Notes under the pieces: model-generated
Told to the model about the DNA's origin: nothing
Databases searched by the model: none
What the model saw: only the letters and a program-made list of their open reading frames with translations
Position numbers and translations under genes: made by a program
Assembly: GCF_900090045.1 (NCBI RefSeq)
Contig: NC_041783.1
Coordinates: forward strand, 1,571,501-1,635,500
Direction: 5' to 3'
DNA length: 64,000 nucleotides
Source of the DNA: Plasmodium malariae
Taxonomy: Eukaryota > Apicomplexa > Aconoidasida > Haemosporida > Plasmodiidae
Shown: positions 1-12,470 of the stretch, piece after piece
Position numbering within the stretch: position 1 is the stretch's first letter
Layout of the letters: every line of letters begins with the position of its first letter

Positions 1-102
1 TATGTAGATACATTTTATGATAAGATGAATAAAATTATGAAAAACAATATGAATCTGGAACTATTCGGAAAAACGTTCTTTGTTCATTTACAAAGGATAT
101 AA
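1..102 (+). CDS. 3' end of an unidentified upstream gene (partial)
   Basis: The first 102 bases are open in frame 1 for 33 codons and end in TAA at 100-102. The residues read like ordinary soluble protein, with a segment ending LFGKTFFVHLQRI. The sequence before the window edge is missing, so the product cannot be named. The stretch is less A/T-repetitive than the DNA that follows, which fits coding sequence. It could still be a chance open stretch. Confidence 0.4.
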   Translation, partial: YVDTFYDKMNKIMKNNMNLELFGKTFFVHLQRI

Positions 103-170
103 CTGTGTAGTGGCGAGGAAATGGCATGTTCGACTTTTTCTGAGTGCAATGTATGCGCTTGTTTATTTTG

Positions 171-245
171 CCGCACGTTATTTTGTTATACATTATTTTT
201 CCGCACGTTATTTTGTTATACATTATTTTTCCGTACTTTATTTTG
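171..245. repeat. 30-nt tandem repeat, about 2.5 copies
   Basis: Copies start at 171 and 201 with CCGCACGTTATTTTG and a diverged partial copy starts at 231. The unit is 30 nt. It lies just downstream of the putative gene end at 102, probably in 3' flanking sequence. Confidence 0.85.
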
Positions 246-1381
246 CTTAATTTTATTTTACTGAGTTTAATTTTACTGCACTTAAATCTACTGTATTTTA
301 TTTTATTATTTTTTTTTTTTTTTTTGTTAAAAGCAGGAAGACGCTTTCTTATTTAAAAACATCGCGCACGCTTAAGTGCCGTTATATATATATATATATT
401 AACAGTTCATCATCGACTTAGTTTTTACCTTTTTGACTTTTTGTTAATTTTTTCAGTTTATTATTCGACAAATGGGTGTGCTATATGTACATTAAAATGA
501 TATCCTCTTGTTTTCCATTTTTAAAATCTGCGCAATTACATTATTTTGTATGCTTTTTTTTTTTTTTTTCTCGTATATTTTTTCATCCCTTCTTTCTTTT
601 TTTTTCTCTTTCCTTTTCTTTTTAATTTTAACGATACCCTTTAAAAATTTACGTAATATATATTATTCTACCCATTGTACGTTATATAAGTTACAAAAAA
701 CTTAACTAATTTCACGTCTTACGTTTTATATCTTATGTTTTTTTTTTTTTTTCTCTATGATGTTTTTTTCTTTTTTAATTAAATTTTTGCAGAATCATTT
801 TGTACGTAATATTTTTTACTTTCTTTAACTACCCACACATTATTGAAATCATCAATTTTGAAAATCATACAATTCTTTAAACATTCATTGAAGATTTTTC
901 TTTTATATGTATATATAATATATGTATACATAATACAAAAAAATAACTCATTAATTTTGTAACGTTAAAAATAACTGTTGTCTATTTTATGTAAAGAATA
1001 AATCAAGAACAGAACCATTAGGATCTCCACATACAATAAAGACACAATTTCGTAAACCTTCAATAATTATAAAAACATATTTCTTATAAAAAATAGTTTA
1101 TATTTAATATAAGTAAAACATTTGTCCATATTTTCATTTTTATGCGCCTTTATTTACTTCGTATATTTGTAAATTATAAATAGTAATTTTTTTTATATTA
1201 TAATTAAAACTGCGAAGTTTAAAAGTATGCAAAATGCATACTTGTTCATATATATGCAAGGTTACGAAAAAGGAATAGCTGGCTTAATAATGTTGTAAAA
1301 ATTAAAATTATGAACAGGCAAGAAAAAAAATAAAATAATAAAAATAAATAAATAAACATTTAAATATATATATATATATAT

Positions 1382-1445
1382 AAACGTACATATATATAAA
1401 CGTACATATATATAAACGTACATATATATAAACGTACATATATAT
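1382..1445. repeat. 16-nt tandem repeat, 4 exact copies
   Basis: The unit AAACGTACATATATAT is repeated exactly four times from 1382 to 1445 in otherwise featureless intergenic DNA. Two other arrays in the window, near 13029 and 46659, also have a 16-nt period with unrelated sequence. Confidence 0.9.
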
Positions 1446-1939
1446 AAAAATAACTATAAAAAGGGTGCCAACATAAAGACGTTATGATAAGCTGAACATT
1501 TTCTATGTACGTGTACATTTAATTTTAAAAATGAATTTTGTCAAGTATAGTATATTTCGTGCATTCGTATTTATGTACATCGAATATACGTTGTATTCTT
1601 TTTTTAATTTATATGAGACAAGCAAATTTTCTACTCCCTCATAACATGGATATAAGAAGAAACAGGATGGGGCTAAAATTGGTATAAGAAGTTTACATTA
1701 ATTTCTAGAGTTCTATATTATAATATATACATACACATATATATATTATCAATGTACAGCTGAAATCTTGCTCATTTGTTAATTATTTTTTCTCTTGTGT
1801 TTTTTCTTCCTTCTTTTTTGAAGTAAAAACAGCTGTATTTTTTCATTTAATCATTTTTATATAATTTTTTTTTTTTTTTGTGATTTTTCTTACCTCTTAT
1901 TTTTTTACCCATACAAAATTTATATTCGTGCAGTAATAA

Positions 1940-2145
1940 ATATATGTATATATTTATATATATATATATATTTGTATATATTTATATATATATATATATT
2001 TGTATTTATTTATATATATATATATTTGTATATATTTATATATATATATAAATACATATATGTATATATTTATCTATCTATCTATATCTATATCTATATA
2101 TATATATACATAAATATATATATACATATATATATATATTTTTTT
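1940..2145. repeat. TA-rich microsatellite block
   Basis: A run of TATATATTTGTA-, CTAT- and TA-type repeats followed by a T run. All frames are open only because the sequence is repetitive, so the short open frames here are not genes. Confidence 0.8.
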
Positions 2146-3976
2146 TTTTTTACTCTTTGCATACATATATTCACGCACAATAAATCACACATATAGATGG
2201 GGCCATAACAATATAATTGCATGCTGTGCAATTTGTGAGCTTTGTTTAATTGACTTCCTTTTTGCAATTAAGCTTTTATCTAAATAAATAAAAAAAATAC
2301 AAAAAAAAAAAAAATTATATGACAAAACAAAGAAAATGCAAATATGAAAAAGGAAATAAGAAAATAACTTATATGATGTTGTTTTATACACGAAATAATA
2401 ATACTTTTTTTTAAAAATAATGTTTCAGTGATTGTTATTTATGAGAACAAATTATGATAGCATACATAATAAAATATTTTGTCAAAAAATAACGTTCAAT
2501 TTGCATATGCCCAAATTCTTTTTTTTTTTTTTTTTTTTTAATTTTAATAAGGAGAAAAAAAAAATAAACAAGTATATGTACAAAAAGCTTTTATGTGCAT
2601 TACGTATATATCTATATGTATATATGTACGTGTGATATATTGTATGTTTTACTTAATAAAACGTACGTATATATACTTATTCATGTATGTGGTTAGCCTT
2701 TTTACATTAGTGAAGAAAAGGTTCAAGGAACTGCAATATTTAACATATTTTTTTCATTTATTTTTCATATATATCTTTATTTTTAATTTAAATAATACAC
2801 ATTCAAACATATTTAAATCAATCTTTTTAATTTTGTAGAGTACTTTTATGCTTTTTTTTACAAAATTTTAGCTTTTATATCACAAGTAAAAACACATATT
2901 TTTCAAACGTATAATAGCAACACGAAAATCTTTTTTTTTTTTTATAATGCGTATATTGCGGAAAAAATAATAAAAAAAATGTTAATCTTCTTTTTAAGTA
3001 TCCTTTAAATATATTTTTGAAAGCAACATATGTATACATATTTCTACATATTTATGTAAACCTCATCGTTTTTTCTTCTTTTGCCTGAGCCCGAAAAATA
3101 CATTCATATTAAAAAAAACAAATAAAAAAACAAACAAAAAAACAATATATAAACAAATAAACGAGTAAACGAATAAGTAAATACATCTACAGTATACTGG
3201 AAGAACAACCGTAATAATAGCAAATCCTCATCTTGTAGTAGATCTTAAATTAAAAAAAAAAAATTAGCATAAAACTTGGAGATCCTGTGTTATTTGAACA
3301 AAGCAAAGCTTTAAGAACCAAACGCTTTAACTTAAGCTTTAACCGATTTCTAATTGACACACATATATATATATATTTATTTATTTGTATATCATAGAAT
3401 AGCTCACTGGTAAGTTTATATTATTAAGCATCTATGTGAATTATGAAGTGCTTTTATGAACATGCAATATGTGCATGCCTACATGAAATAAAATTGCATA
3501 CCGTTTATTTTGATAATACGTGTTTCGCGAGAAAATATTTGCACATTGGTAAAGATATAAGGAATACAAAGTTTTACGTACGTATATGTATAGCATTCCC
3601 TTGTGTACAACATAATTTATGAGATAAATTTTTTTAATGAAAATATGTGCTGTTACGTAGAAACAGAGCGTTAATTTTTTAAAAATGTTATCCAGAACCA
3701 TACATAATTTTACACAACTCCACTATATATATATATATATGCTCACGTTTGTATATACGATTACGCATGAGTCATATTTGATTGCCTTTTTGTTCATAAC
3801 ATATATGTAACTTGTTTGTACCGTATTATGAGAAAAAAATTATCTATTTTTTAAAAATAAAAATTATTTCAAAATTGCATAATACTGCAGTTGCTCCATA
3901 TATATTGTGCGTTTATTTATTTATTTATTTTTTTTTTTTTTTATATGTTCCTTTCCTTTTTAGAAAATCGAAAAAA

Positions 3977-5968
3977 ATGGCATCGTTTAATAAGAAAAAT
4001 GTTATGAATATTTTAGAAAAATGTGTAAAGAATAATTTATTAAAAGATAAAAGTCGTCAATTATGTACGAGCAAGGTAAATTTTAATAGAGCGTCCGGAG
4101 ATATAATAGGTATCGACTTAGGTACTACGAATAGTTGTGTTGCAATTATGGAAGGAAAACAAGGAAAAGTTATTGAGAATTCAGAAGGTTTTAGAACAAC
4201 ACCGTCAGTAGTAGCTTTTACAAATGATAATCAAAGATTAGTTGGAATTATTGCAAAAAGGCAAGCAATAACAAATCCAGAAAATACCGTATATGCAACA
4301 AAAAGATTTATAGGTAGAAAATTTGATGAAGATGCAACAAAAAAAGAACAAAAGAATTTGCCTTACAAAATTGTTAGAGCGCCAAATGGAGATGCGTGGA
4401 TAGAAGCACACGGGAAAAAATATTCACCGAGTCAAATAGGTGCTTGTGTATTAGAAAAAATGAAAGAAACTGCAGAAAATTATTTAGGAAGAAAAGTGCA
4501 TCAAGCTGTTATTACAGTACCAGCATATTTTAATGATTCTCAAAGACAAGCAACAAAAGATGCAGGTAAAATTGCAGGTTTAGATGTATTAAGAATTATT
4601 AACGAACCAACAGCAGCTGCTTTAGCATTTGGATTAGAAAAAAGTGATGGAAAGGTAATTGCAGTATATGACTTAGGAGGTGGTACATTTGATATATCTA
4701 TTTTAGAAATTTTAGGAGGTGTATTTGAAGTAAAAGCAACAAATGGTAATACATCCTTAGGAGGGGAAGATTTTGATCAAAGAATTTTAGAATATTTTAT
4801 ATCAGAATTTAAGAAAAAAGAAAATATTGATTTAAAAAATGATAAATTAGCTTTACAAAGATTAAGAGAAGCAGCAGAAACAGCTAAAATTGAATTATCA
4901 AGTAAGACACAAACTGAAATAAATTTACCATTTATTACTGCTAATCAGACTGGACCGAAACATTTGCAAATTAAATTGACTAGAGCTAAATTAGAAGAAT
5001 TATGTCATGACTTATTACATGGAACTATTGATCCTTGTGAGAAATGTATTAAAGATGCAAATGTTAAAAAGGATGAAATTAATGAAATAATCTTAGTTGG
5101 TGGTATGACAAGAATGCCAAAGGTATCAGAAACAGTAAAACAAATTTTTCAAAATTCCCCATCAAAAAGTGTGAACCCAGATGAAGCAGTTGCTTTAGGT
5201 GCAGCTATACAAGGAGGTGTTTTAAAAGGAGAAATAAAAGATTTACTTCTTTTAGATGTTATTCCTTTATCATTAGGTATAGAAACTTTAGGTGGTGTAT
5301 TTACTAAATTAATTAATAGAAATACAACAATCCCAACAAAGAAATCGCAAATATTTTCCACAGCTGCCGATAACCAAACACAAGTTAGTATTAAAGTTTA
5401 TCAAGGAGAAAGAGAAATGGCTAGTGATAATAAAATGTTAGGCTCTTTTGATTTAGTTGGTATTCCACCTGCACCTAGAGGTGTTCCACAAATTGAAGTT
5501 ACATTCGATGTTGATGCTAATGCAATTATTAACATATCCGCTATTGATAAAATGACAAATAAAAAACAACAAATTACTATTCAAAGTAGTGGTGGTTTGA
5601 GTAAAGAAGAAATTGAAAAGATGGTTCAAGAAGCTGAATTAAATAGAGAAAAAGATCAACACAAGAAAAATCTAACCGATTCTAAAAACGAAGCAGAAAC
5701 TCTAATTTACAGTTCAGAAAAACAGATAGATGATTTCAAGGATAAAATCTCAGATGCAGATAAGGATGAGTTAAAACAAAGAATTTCGACCCTACGAGAA
5801 AAATTATCTTCAGAAGATTTGGATGCAATCAAAGATGCTACGAAACAGTTACAAGAAAAATCTTGGGCTATTTCACAAGAGATGTATAAAAATAATGCTG
5901 CTCAGGGTGCACAACAAGAACAACCAAAGAGTGAAACCAAAACAGGGGAGAATAAAGACAATGCATAA
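3977..5968 (+). CDS. HSP70-3: Mitochondrial heat shock protein 70 (HSP70-3)
   Basis: A DnaK-type chaperone that binds unfolded polypeptides in ATP-driven cycles. In mitochondria it powers matrix import and folding. I chose the ATG at 3977 (AAAAAAATGG context), giving 663 residues, the length I recall for P. falciparum HSP70-3. Residues 1 to about 40 are basic and hydroxylated with no acidic cluster, like a mitochondrial presequence. Visible Hsp70 signatures include GIDLGTTNS at the start of the ATPase domain, [25 protein letters not shown], and the linker and substrate-domain start [18 protein letters not shown]. The C-terminus is an acidic/Gln-rich tail ending NKDNA, with no EEVD (cytosolic) or KDEL-type (ER) signal, which supports the organelle assignment. 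There are no introns. The next confident gene downstream, the PDI, is convergent. Confidence 0.96.
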   Translation: MASFNKKNVMNILEKCVKNNLLKDKSRQLCTSKVNFNRASGDIIGIDLGTTNSCVAIMEGKQGKVIENSEGFRTTPSVVAFTNDNQRLVGIIAKRQAITNPENTVYATKRFIGRKFDEDATKKEQKNLPYKIVRAPNGDAWIEAHGKKYSPSQIGACVLEKMKETAENYLGRKVHQAVITVPAYFNDSQRQATKDAGKIAGLDVLRIINEPTAAALAFGLEKSDGKVIAVYDLGGGTFDISILEILGGVFEVKATNGNTSLGGEDFDQRILEYFISEFKKKENIDLKNDKLALQRLREAAETAKIELSSKTQTEINLPFITANQTGPKHLQIKLTRAKLEELCHDLLHGTIDPCEKCIKDANVKKDEINEIILVGGMTRMPKVSETVKQIFQNSPSKSVNPDEAVALGAAIQGGVLKGEIKDLLLLDVIPLSLGIETLGGVFTKLINRNTTIPTKKSQIFSTAADNQTQVSIKVYQGEREMASDNKMLGSFDLVGIPPAPRGVPQIEVTFDVDANAIINISAIDKMTNKKQQITIQSSGGLSKEEIEKMVQEAELNREKDQHKKNLTDSKNEAETLIYSSEKQIDDFKDKISDADKDELKQRISTLREKLSSEDLDAIKDATKQLQEKSWAISQEMYKNNAAQGAQQEQPKSETKTGENKDNA

Positions 5969-6055
5969 AACTTTCAAGTATACAAGAAAAAGAAGCAGGA
6001 GTGTGTGTGTGATGGGGGGGGGAATACACGGTGCATATTAATAAAAGAAAAGGAA

Positions 6056-6332
6056 AAAATAAAATAAAACAAAATAAAACAGAACAAGACAAAATAAAAC
6101 AAAATAAAACAAAACAAGACAAAATAAAACAAAATAAAACAAAATAAAACAAAATAAAACAAAACAAGACAAAATAAAACAAAATAAAACAAAACAAGAC
6201 AAAATAAAACAAAACAAGACAAAATAAAACAAAATAAAACAAAACAAGACATAATAAAATAAAATAAAACAAAACAAGACAAAATAAAACAAAACAAGAC
6301 AAAATAAAACAAAACAAGACAAAATAAAAAGA
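6056..6332. repeat. Decamer array AAAATAAAAC / AAAACAAGAC
   Basis: Nearly 280 bp built from two alternating 10-nt units, AAAATAAAAC and AAAACAAGAC. It begins about 90 bp after the HSP70-3 stop. Thymine is confined to one position of one unit, so the array is strongly strand-asymmetric. The period of 10 leaves all minus-strand frames open and produces artefactual Phe/Leu/Cys-rich frames. Confidence 0.92.
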
Positions 6333-6407
6333 AATAAAATAAACTGTTATAAACCAGTTTACATCAATTTGAACCGTTTTAAACATTTGTAGGGCACACA
6401 AGTAGTA

Positions 6408-6735
6408 ATGCGAATTTTGTTTCCCTGCAAATGTTCGCATGTTTCGTATTTAAAATTCAAGGGTACACATGTACCATTCGCAGAGAGACTGAAAAATGAG
6501 TTTCTTCGACGAGCACAGGTGTGTATGTATGCATACGGACATACATACGGGCATACATACGTACATGTATATGCACGTGCATACCTGCATGTATACGCCC
6601 ATACGTACGTACATACATATATACATTTTTATACATAACATCTGCAAATATTTCTACATTTCGCCTAATTCCAAACCAGTTAATCGACTTTTAAAAACGC
6701 AAAAACGTGGAAAAGTTTTATTATGTTATACTTAA
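6408..6735 (+). other. Candidate two-exon microgene (56 aa), weak
   Basis: A less A/T-rich island follows the decamer array. An ATG at 6408 opens a frame beginning MRILFPCKCSHVSYLKFKG. A GTATGT donor at 6523 and an acceptor AG at 6678-6679 would join exon 6408-6522 (phase 1) to exon 6680-6735, ending TAA, for 56 residues. Phase compatibility is the only check and occurs by chance one time in three. The opposite strand is also open across part of this island. It could equally be 3' UTR of HSP70-3. Confidence 0.22.
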
Positions 6736-7525
6736 CTATGTGAATAGTTTTAGTATTGCACATTAAATGTTTTATTATCAAAAAGGGATGAAGCCTTTTT
6801 ACTATTTATTTTATGTATGAATTAAGTATGCATTATTCTTTTTTCTTTTTCTTTTATTTCTTTTTTGATGCATTCTATAAAGTAAATTATATGTAAATAT
6901 GTATATATTTACTCATTCTAGAAAGAGGAAAAATACAATAATTCACCTCATTACAAAAAAAAAAAAAAAAAAAAAAATGTGTACTTTATTATTTTATTTT
7001 ATTTTTTTTTATTTTAAATGTATAAAATTAGATAGGCTTTTTACATTTTTTTTTACGCGTATGACAACGTATATTTGCATATATATTTGCATATATATGT
7101 GCATATATGCGTGCATATGTTATCTTTATATAAGCACACATGTGACTGTAAGCAGGGAATTCGCCAAGCGCAGAACGTATTATTTTATGAGCCTTTGCTT
7201 TTATTATACATATATGTATTATACATATATGTATTATGCATATATGTATATGTGTACACATTTATATATGTGGGTGTATACGTATATATATATGGGTATA
7301 TATTTATATATGTATGTACATATTTATATATATATTATTTTTCCTTGCTTCATCCTTTGAACATGAAACATAAATACACTGAAATAAATTAACGACGTGT
7401 TATATAAAAATAAAAATTTTTTAACTATCAAAAAAAGTTCAAAATGCTCATTAAGTCATTTACCCATTTTAAAATAAAACTGTTTTTCAATTTTATGATA
7501 TGAAAAGTTATTCACAGATATTGTA

Positions 7526-7571
<46 letters not shown>

Positions 7572-7811
7572 GTGTGTGTATATATATATAATATATGTGT
7601 GTATATTTAAATTTACCCTGACAGAGAGCTATTTATTATATATGTGAAAAAAAAAAAAAAAAAAAAGTACGAAAATTGAGGATTATAAAAATTAATTAGG
7701 TATATTGAATACACAGATAAAAGTTTATCACTCACAAATATTTTATTGCCGTACTTTAACATTTTTTAAACATGATTGCTAGTCTCACTTATCATCATAT
7801 TTTCATTCTGT

Positions 7812-7922
7812 CTATTCAGTGTGCAGTATGTTGTTTATATCTTCTGACATAACATTTGTTCCTGAACGTTCAACTATATTTCTCCGTGAAAATGGGATAA
7901 CTTTTTTATTCATAATTGTACG
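7812..7922. other. Unexplained coding-like island, both strands open
   Basis: On the plus strand a good acceptor (polypyrimidine then CAG, ending 7819) and a GTACGT donor at 7918 flank a 98-nt stretch reading SSDITFVPERSTIFLRENG. On the minus strand an ATG at 7913 opens 33 codons to TAG at 7812 (MNKKVIPFSRRNIVERSG onward). I cannot decide the strand or link either reading to other exons. Surrounding DNA from 6736 to 8562 is otherwise poly(A), TA and CA/TG microsatellite. Confidence 0.25.
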
Positions 7923-8562
7923 TATGAGTAGAAGTATATACGTGTACATGCATATAAGTATGTACGTATACACATTCACATATAGCTGTTATGGACGCAC
8001 GTATGTCATATGCAGATGGACAAAATAGGTATATGTAGATGTGTATATTCCATCGTTCGATAGTGCATAAATGTATTATACGCACACATATATATGCATA
8101 CATACACATATATTTCTATATATCTATATCTATATATATATATATATCTATATATATATATATATATATATATAAAGCGCGTTTGACTAATAACTGAAAT
8201 TCCTTTAGCTACAAAAGGAACATGTACAAAAACTAGTTAGATGGCTGGAAAGATAAATAAACACAAAGATACGGTTAATGGGCGCAAAAAATATCACGCA
8301 CCTGCGCATTTTAGAAAGAAGAGGTACATTAATTATACTTATTGCTAAGTGTGGAGGGGAGGGGAACAAACAAAGCTTGACGTGCACATATACATACATA
8401 CACATAAATATATAAACATTAGTACTTATCTACGTACGTACATACATATATACCGAACTAGACGCAACGTATGCTGGGTACAACCCGGTGGCCGCAAAAT
8501 TTTTCATTAGAACTCGAATGAGTATAAAACCTATTGCTTTGTTCCTATCCTTTTCAAGCTTT

Positions 8563-9834
8563 TCACAGTTCTAAATTATTTTCGTTTAAAGTATTAGGTG
8601 AAAACTTTGGGACATTTTTTACTGTAAATGGAACTAAATTGTCCACAGAAGACTTGCCCATCATCATTTGTGTAATAAAATTTTTTATGGATTGTTCAGA
8701 ATAATTTCCTTTTAAAATGGAATAAACATTTTTTGAAAAACTAATAGCAATAACAGTAGGAAAACCAAATGTAAGATTTAACTTTTGTACTATATCTAAC
8801 TGATCTCCTGCTTGTGTCCACAAAAATGAAACAGGTAAATTACTTATATCCTTAGTAACGTTTGTTAATATATTAATATAAGAATCAAAATAGCTAGCTT
8901 CTGTATCTTCTTTATTTGGTAATATAGCCAAAAGGCATACATCTTTTTCACAATATTCATCAAAAACTTGTTGAGATGTCAATTGAATTACTTCTTTTTT
9001 TTCTTTATAATATTTTAAAAAGAATTGATAAAGATCTTCTGTAGTCCTTGATTCATTATAATTGATGGCACTATGTAATGTTTTATTTCCTGATGGAAAT
9101 AATTTAAAAGATGGATATCCATTTATTTGATAAGTTTGTGCTGTTCTTTGTTCAACTGTTGCATCAATTTTTGCTATTCTTGCATTTTTTAAATGAGCAA
9201 CTTTTTTGGCAAGTTCATCAAATATAGGATGTATTGGTTTACTATGACCACACCAAGGGGCATAAAAAAAGACAAACCACACATTATCATCATTTTGTAA
9301 AATAGACTTATCAAAATTAGTATCATTTAATATAATTACTTTACCATCATTTTTATTTTGATTTTTTTTTTTTTTATATGAACTCTTATTTTTACTTATA
9401 TCTATATTTAATTCTTTTAAACGATATTTTTTTATACTATCATATATAAAGCTAACCACATCTTTTATTTTGTAATTTCCATCGAATTTTTCAACTTCTT
9501 TTTTATTATCCTTTACAAAAAAAAGGTGTATATTTGGATATACTTCAATTTTATATTTATTTGCTATTTCTTCATTTTTTACAGCTAAAATGGTTATATC
9601 ATCTTTTACCGTCTTTGCGATACTAATAAAATCATTAGCAAAGCCTCTGGAGACTCGGCACCAAGTAGCGTAAAATTGAACCAAGCACATTTTCTTCAAA
9701 CTTAGTAATTCTTCCAATTTTTCAACTGTTTCTACTGTTTGTATCTCTTTGACATCCGCATATAAGCTCCATGTACATTCCATAAAAAGGAAAATCAACG
9801 GAAGCAAAAGTATTGTTTTTCCAAAATTTTTCAT
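8563..9834 (-). CDS. PDI-11: Protein disulfide isomerase-like protein with two CxxS sites
   Basis: A thioredoxin-fold protein of the PDI family, expected in the secretory pathway. I prefer the ATG at 9834 (AAAAATGAAAAAT context, 423 residues) over the one at 9861, because it places a hydrophobic signal peptide, KTILLLPLIFLFMECTWSLYA, at the N-terminus. Two thioredoxin domains are visible. Domain 1 has FYATWCRVS and the cis-proline region EVYPNIHLFF. Domain 2 has FYAPWCGHS and GYPSFKLFP. A Trx-like tail domain follows. Both active sites read CxxS instead of CxxC, so each lacks the resolving cysteine. The C-terminus ends NNLEL, only a weak resemblance to KDEL-type retrieval signals. The symbol is inferred from remembered P. 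falciparum synteny. There are no introns. It faces away from the RRP12-like gene across a 3.4-kb divergent region. Confidence 0.85.
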   Translation of the reverse strand: MKNFGKTILLLPLIFLFMECTWSLYADVKEIQTVETVEKLEELLSLKKMCLVQFYATWCRVSRGFANDFISIAKTVKDDITILAVKNEEIANKYKIEVYPNIHLFFVKDNKKEVEKFDGNYKIKDVVSFIYDSIKKYRLKELNIDISKNKSSYKKKKNQNKNDGKVIILNDTNFDKSILQNDDNVWFVFFYAPWCGHSKPIHPIFDELAKKVAHLKNARIAKIDATVEQRTAQTYQINGYPSFKLFPSGNKTLHSAINYNESRTTEDLYQFFLKYYKEKKEVIQLTSQQVFDEYCEKDVCLLAILPNKEDTEASYFDSYINILTNVTKDISNLPVSFLWTQAGDQLDIVQKLNLTFGFPTVIAISFSKNVYSILKGNYSEQSIKNFITQMMMGKSSVDNLVPFTVKNVPKFSPNTLNENNLEL

Positions 9835-10629
9835 TTTTAAGAATCGGTGTACAACAAGCATGCAAATGGGAAGTCATGGAAATACAAATGTGTATCAAGT
9901 ATAGCAGGTACTGTATTTACTTTTTAAAATAAACAAAAAAAGAAAAAAAAAAAAAAAAATGAACAGCAAAAAAATTTTGACTTTTTAAGTATAAACTGGG
10001 CAGAGTATATTGTTCAGTGTATAATATTTAATGAATAATACAACTAATTAATAGCATATGTAATGGATAGTATACGTAATAAATAATACAAATATTTTAT
10101 AATTTATGTAATGAATAAATAGTTAAAAAAAAAAATCATGTAACTGCTTTTTTGGGGGGGTGTGAGGGTACTAAGAAGAAAGAAAAAAAAAGAAATATAG
10201 GAAGTGTTTAAGTTTACATAATTAAGTACAGTAGGGAATAGCCCTTAAACGTACATATGTGCGTATGTATATATGTACGTAGTAAATATGTAAATACGTT
10301 AGTATGTATGTATTCGCTTTATAAAGCGTAGTACTCATGCTGTACGCTTAAATAAGAATAGTAAAATTATTTCAATAACATGAGGTAGACTTATTTGCAA
10401 TTAGGTGCCTATGAGTCAACTAGTTCATTTTTTGAAAAAATATGAAAACTGAAAAAAAAAAAAAAAAAAAAAAAAAGGAAAAATAAACATATCCACGGAA
10501 AAAAAAAAAATAGTCACTGCGGAAGAATAATGCAAGGATGGCGTAGCTAAAATGGGAAAAAAATGAGCCGATCGTAGAATTAAGAAGAAAATGCGCACAC
10601 ACACACACACGTACATATGTAATACTTAC

Positions 10630-10676
<47 letters not shown>

Positions 10677-12329
10677 TTTATGTTTGCATGTATTTATCCA
10701 TCCGTTCGCGCATATGTATGCAAAACTTTTTGTGGAAAGGGGGAATAGAGAAAAAGAAGTTAAAAGTTAAAAAAATGAATAAGCCCTTAAAATAAAATGC
10801 GAATATAGTTTGAAGTACAACATGAACAGAGCTCAGTTTATTATATGAAAAAGCTTAAACTAAAAAATGAACAAGGTACGCCAGTGAAAAAACACCGAAC
10901 AACGGTAGGTATGTATGTGTATAAACAATAGCCTCTTTCGTAAAGCTCAAATGTTGAAAGGGGGGGGGGGAAGCGTTGAAAGTTAAGATACTTTTAACAC
11001 GTAATTTGCAAAGTATGTTTTAAGGCGATTTTTAACATGCATGCACTTATGTATAATATGTACATAAATGTATACGTATATGTATACGTATATGTTTACG
11101 TATATGTTTACGTATATGTATGTATATATATATACTCAGGCATTCCCAAAATCACAGTACGATGTTTGATATATGCTATTTTGTGCTCATTTCAAAGCTG
11201 TTCCGCTGAAACTTAAATATTATATATATACACATACATATATGTACATACATATTTATATATTCACGTTTTAATGCACGCGGAATGAATACAAGGACAT
11301 CTTTGTCTTTTCACCTATATGTTGTAACCCCTAATTTTTTAATTATCGTAGTTTGGATTGTAACGCGAATCTTATTTAAATTCCTTTAAAAAATAAAAAT
11401 AAAATAAATAAAAATATCTAGCTAATAAAACAAGATATTTTGTATAGGCATAAAAATGGGAAGAACAGTGAGAAGCGAAATAAAGTATAAGTTTGAGAAT
11501 TTTTTACTTATAAAAAACTTTAAAAATATATTAAATAAGTATATATATTGTCCATAACATGTTATTTTATTTAAGTGTAAGTTAATTATTATCTATGATA
11601 AAAGAAAAAAAAAAATCAGAAACATCGTTTTACGAGTTCATTTTGTGCAAAAATTCTGTTAAGGTAACTTATCGCAGTTTAAAATACTACTACTAGAACG
11701 GTACATTTTTTATATGTGATTAACTATACATTATTTTACGGCATTAATTATATACACTATATATATGTATATACGTGTGATCCTGTCAAATAGTGTTGTT
11801 AAAGGTGTTACATATTTAATAAATATTTAAAAAAAAAAAATAAAAATACTTGTACGACATTTACGTACTTTCAAATAATTATTTTTGCTGCTATAATTAT
11901 GCAAATAGAGATATAAAAAGTAGTTTTTTATTCATAAATATATACTTTTCTTTTTTTTTCATTCCTTTTTCTGTTTTTTCTTAAATGCATTATTATTAAA
12001 TACAATTTAAAAGAAAAAAAAAAAAAAAAAAAGTGAAAAAAATAAGAGTCCTTTTTTGTCGAAAAACGAATAATTTACAAGTCAATCTCATATACTAAAA
12101 CATAAAGTAGCATTTAAAAAAGGGAAAATAATTAAAATTAAGCGCGTTTACTTCAGTCAGTTTTATACATTCCATGTTGAATTCCTCATCCTGAACGTTG
12201 TTTCTGCGTATTTCTTATGCTTTTTTACGTTGTTATTTTTCTTTTTTAATTTTAAAAGTATCAACTGGTTATGTTACTATCCCTTTGAAGGACTATTGTT
12301 GATTTGTTTTTTAATTTAAATTTATATTT

Positions 12330-12470
12330 TAAGTTTAATTTTAAGTTTAATTTTAAGTTTAATTTTAAGTTTAATTTTAAGTTTAATTTTAAGTTTAATT
12401 TTAAGTTTAATTTTAAGTTTAATTTAAAGTTTAATTTAAAGTTTAATTTTAAGTTTAATTTTTATTTTAA
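12330..12470. repeat. 12-nt tandem array AAGTTTAATTTT
   Basis: About eleven head-to-tail copies of a 12-nt unit, two of them with TTAA in place of TTTT. The period is a multiple of three, so one frame is open as a Phe-Lys-Phe-Asn peptide, which is an artefact. The array lies about 750-900 bp upstream of the RRP12-like start. Confidence 0.92.

Larger units (their letters stand above)
103..3976. other. Intergenic and 5' region upstream of HSP70-3
   Basis: Nearly 3.9 kb of A/T-rich DNA with poly(T) and poly(A) runs and TA/CTAT microsatellites, the longest at about 1940-2140. No convincing gene was found. The less repetitive part at about 3180-3350 contains two short open stretches on the plus strand without a usable start codon. 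The open frame extends upstream of the chosen HSP70-3 start to 3812, but those 55 codons are phenylalanine/tyrosine-rich homopolymer translation and are probably 5' leader. Confidence 0.6.

Noticed and set aside
3812..3976. N-terminal extension of HSP70-3 from an upstream in-frame ATG
   Set aside because: The extra 55 codons translate T-runs into Phe/Tyr-rich sequence, and the ATG at 3977 gives the family length of 663 with a sensible presequence.
5974..6440. Minus-strand frames of up to 190 codons rich in Phe, Leu and Cys
   Set aside because: They are the translation of the decamer array, which is stop-free in several frames because of its composition.
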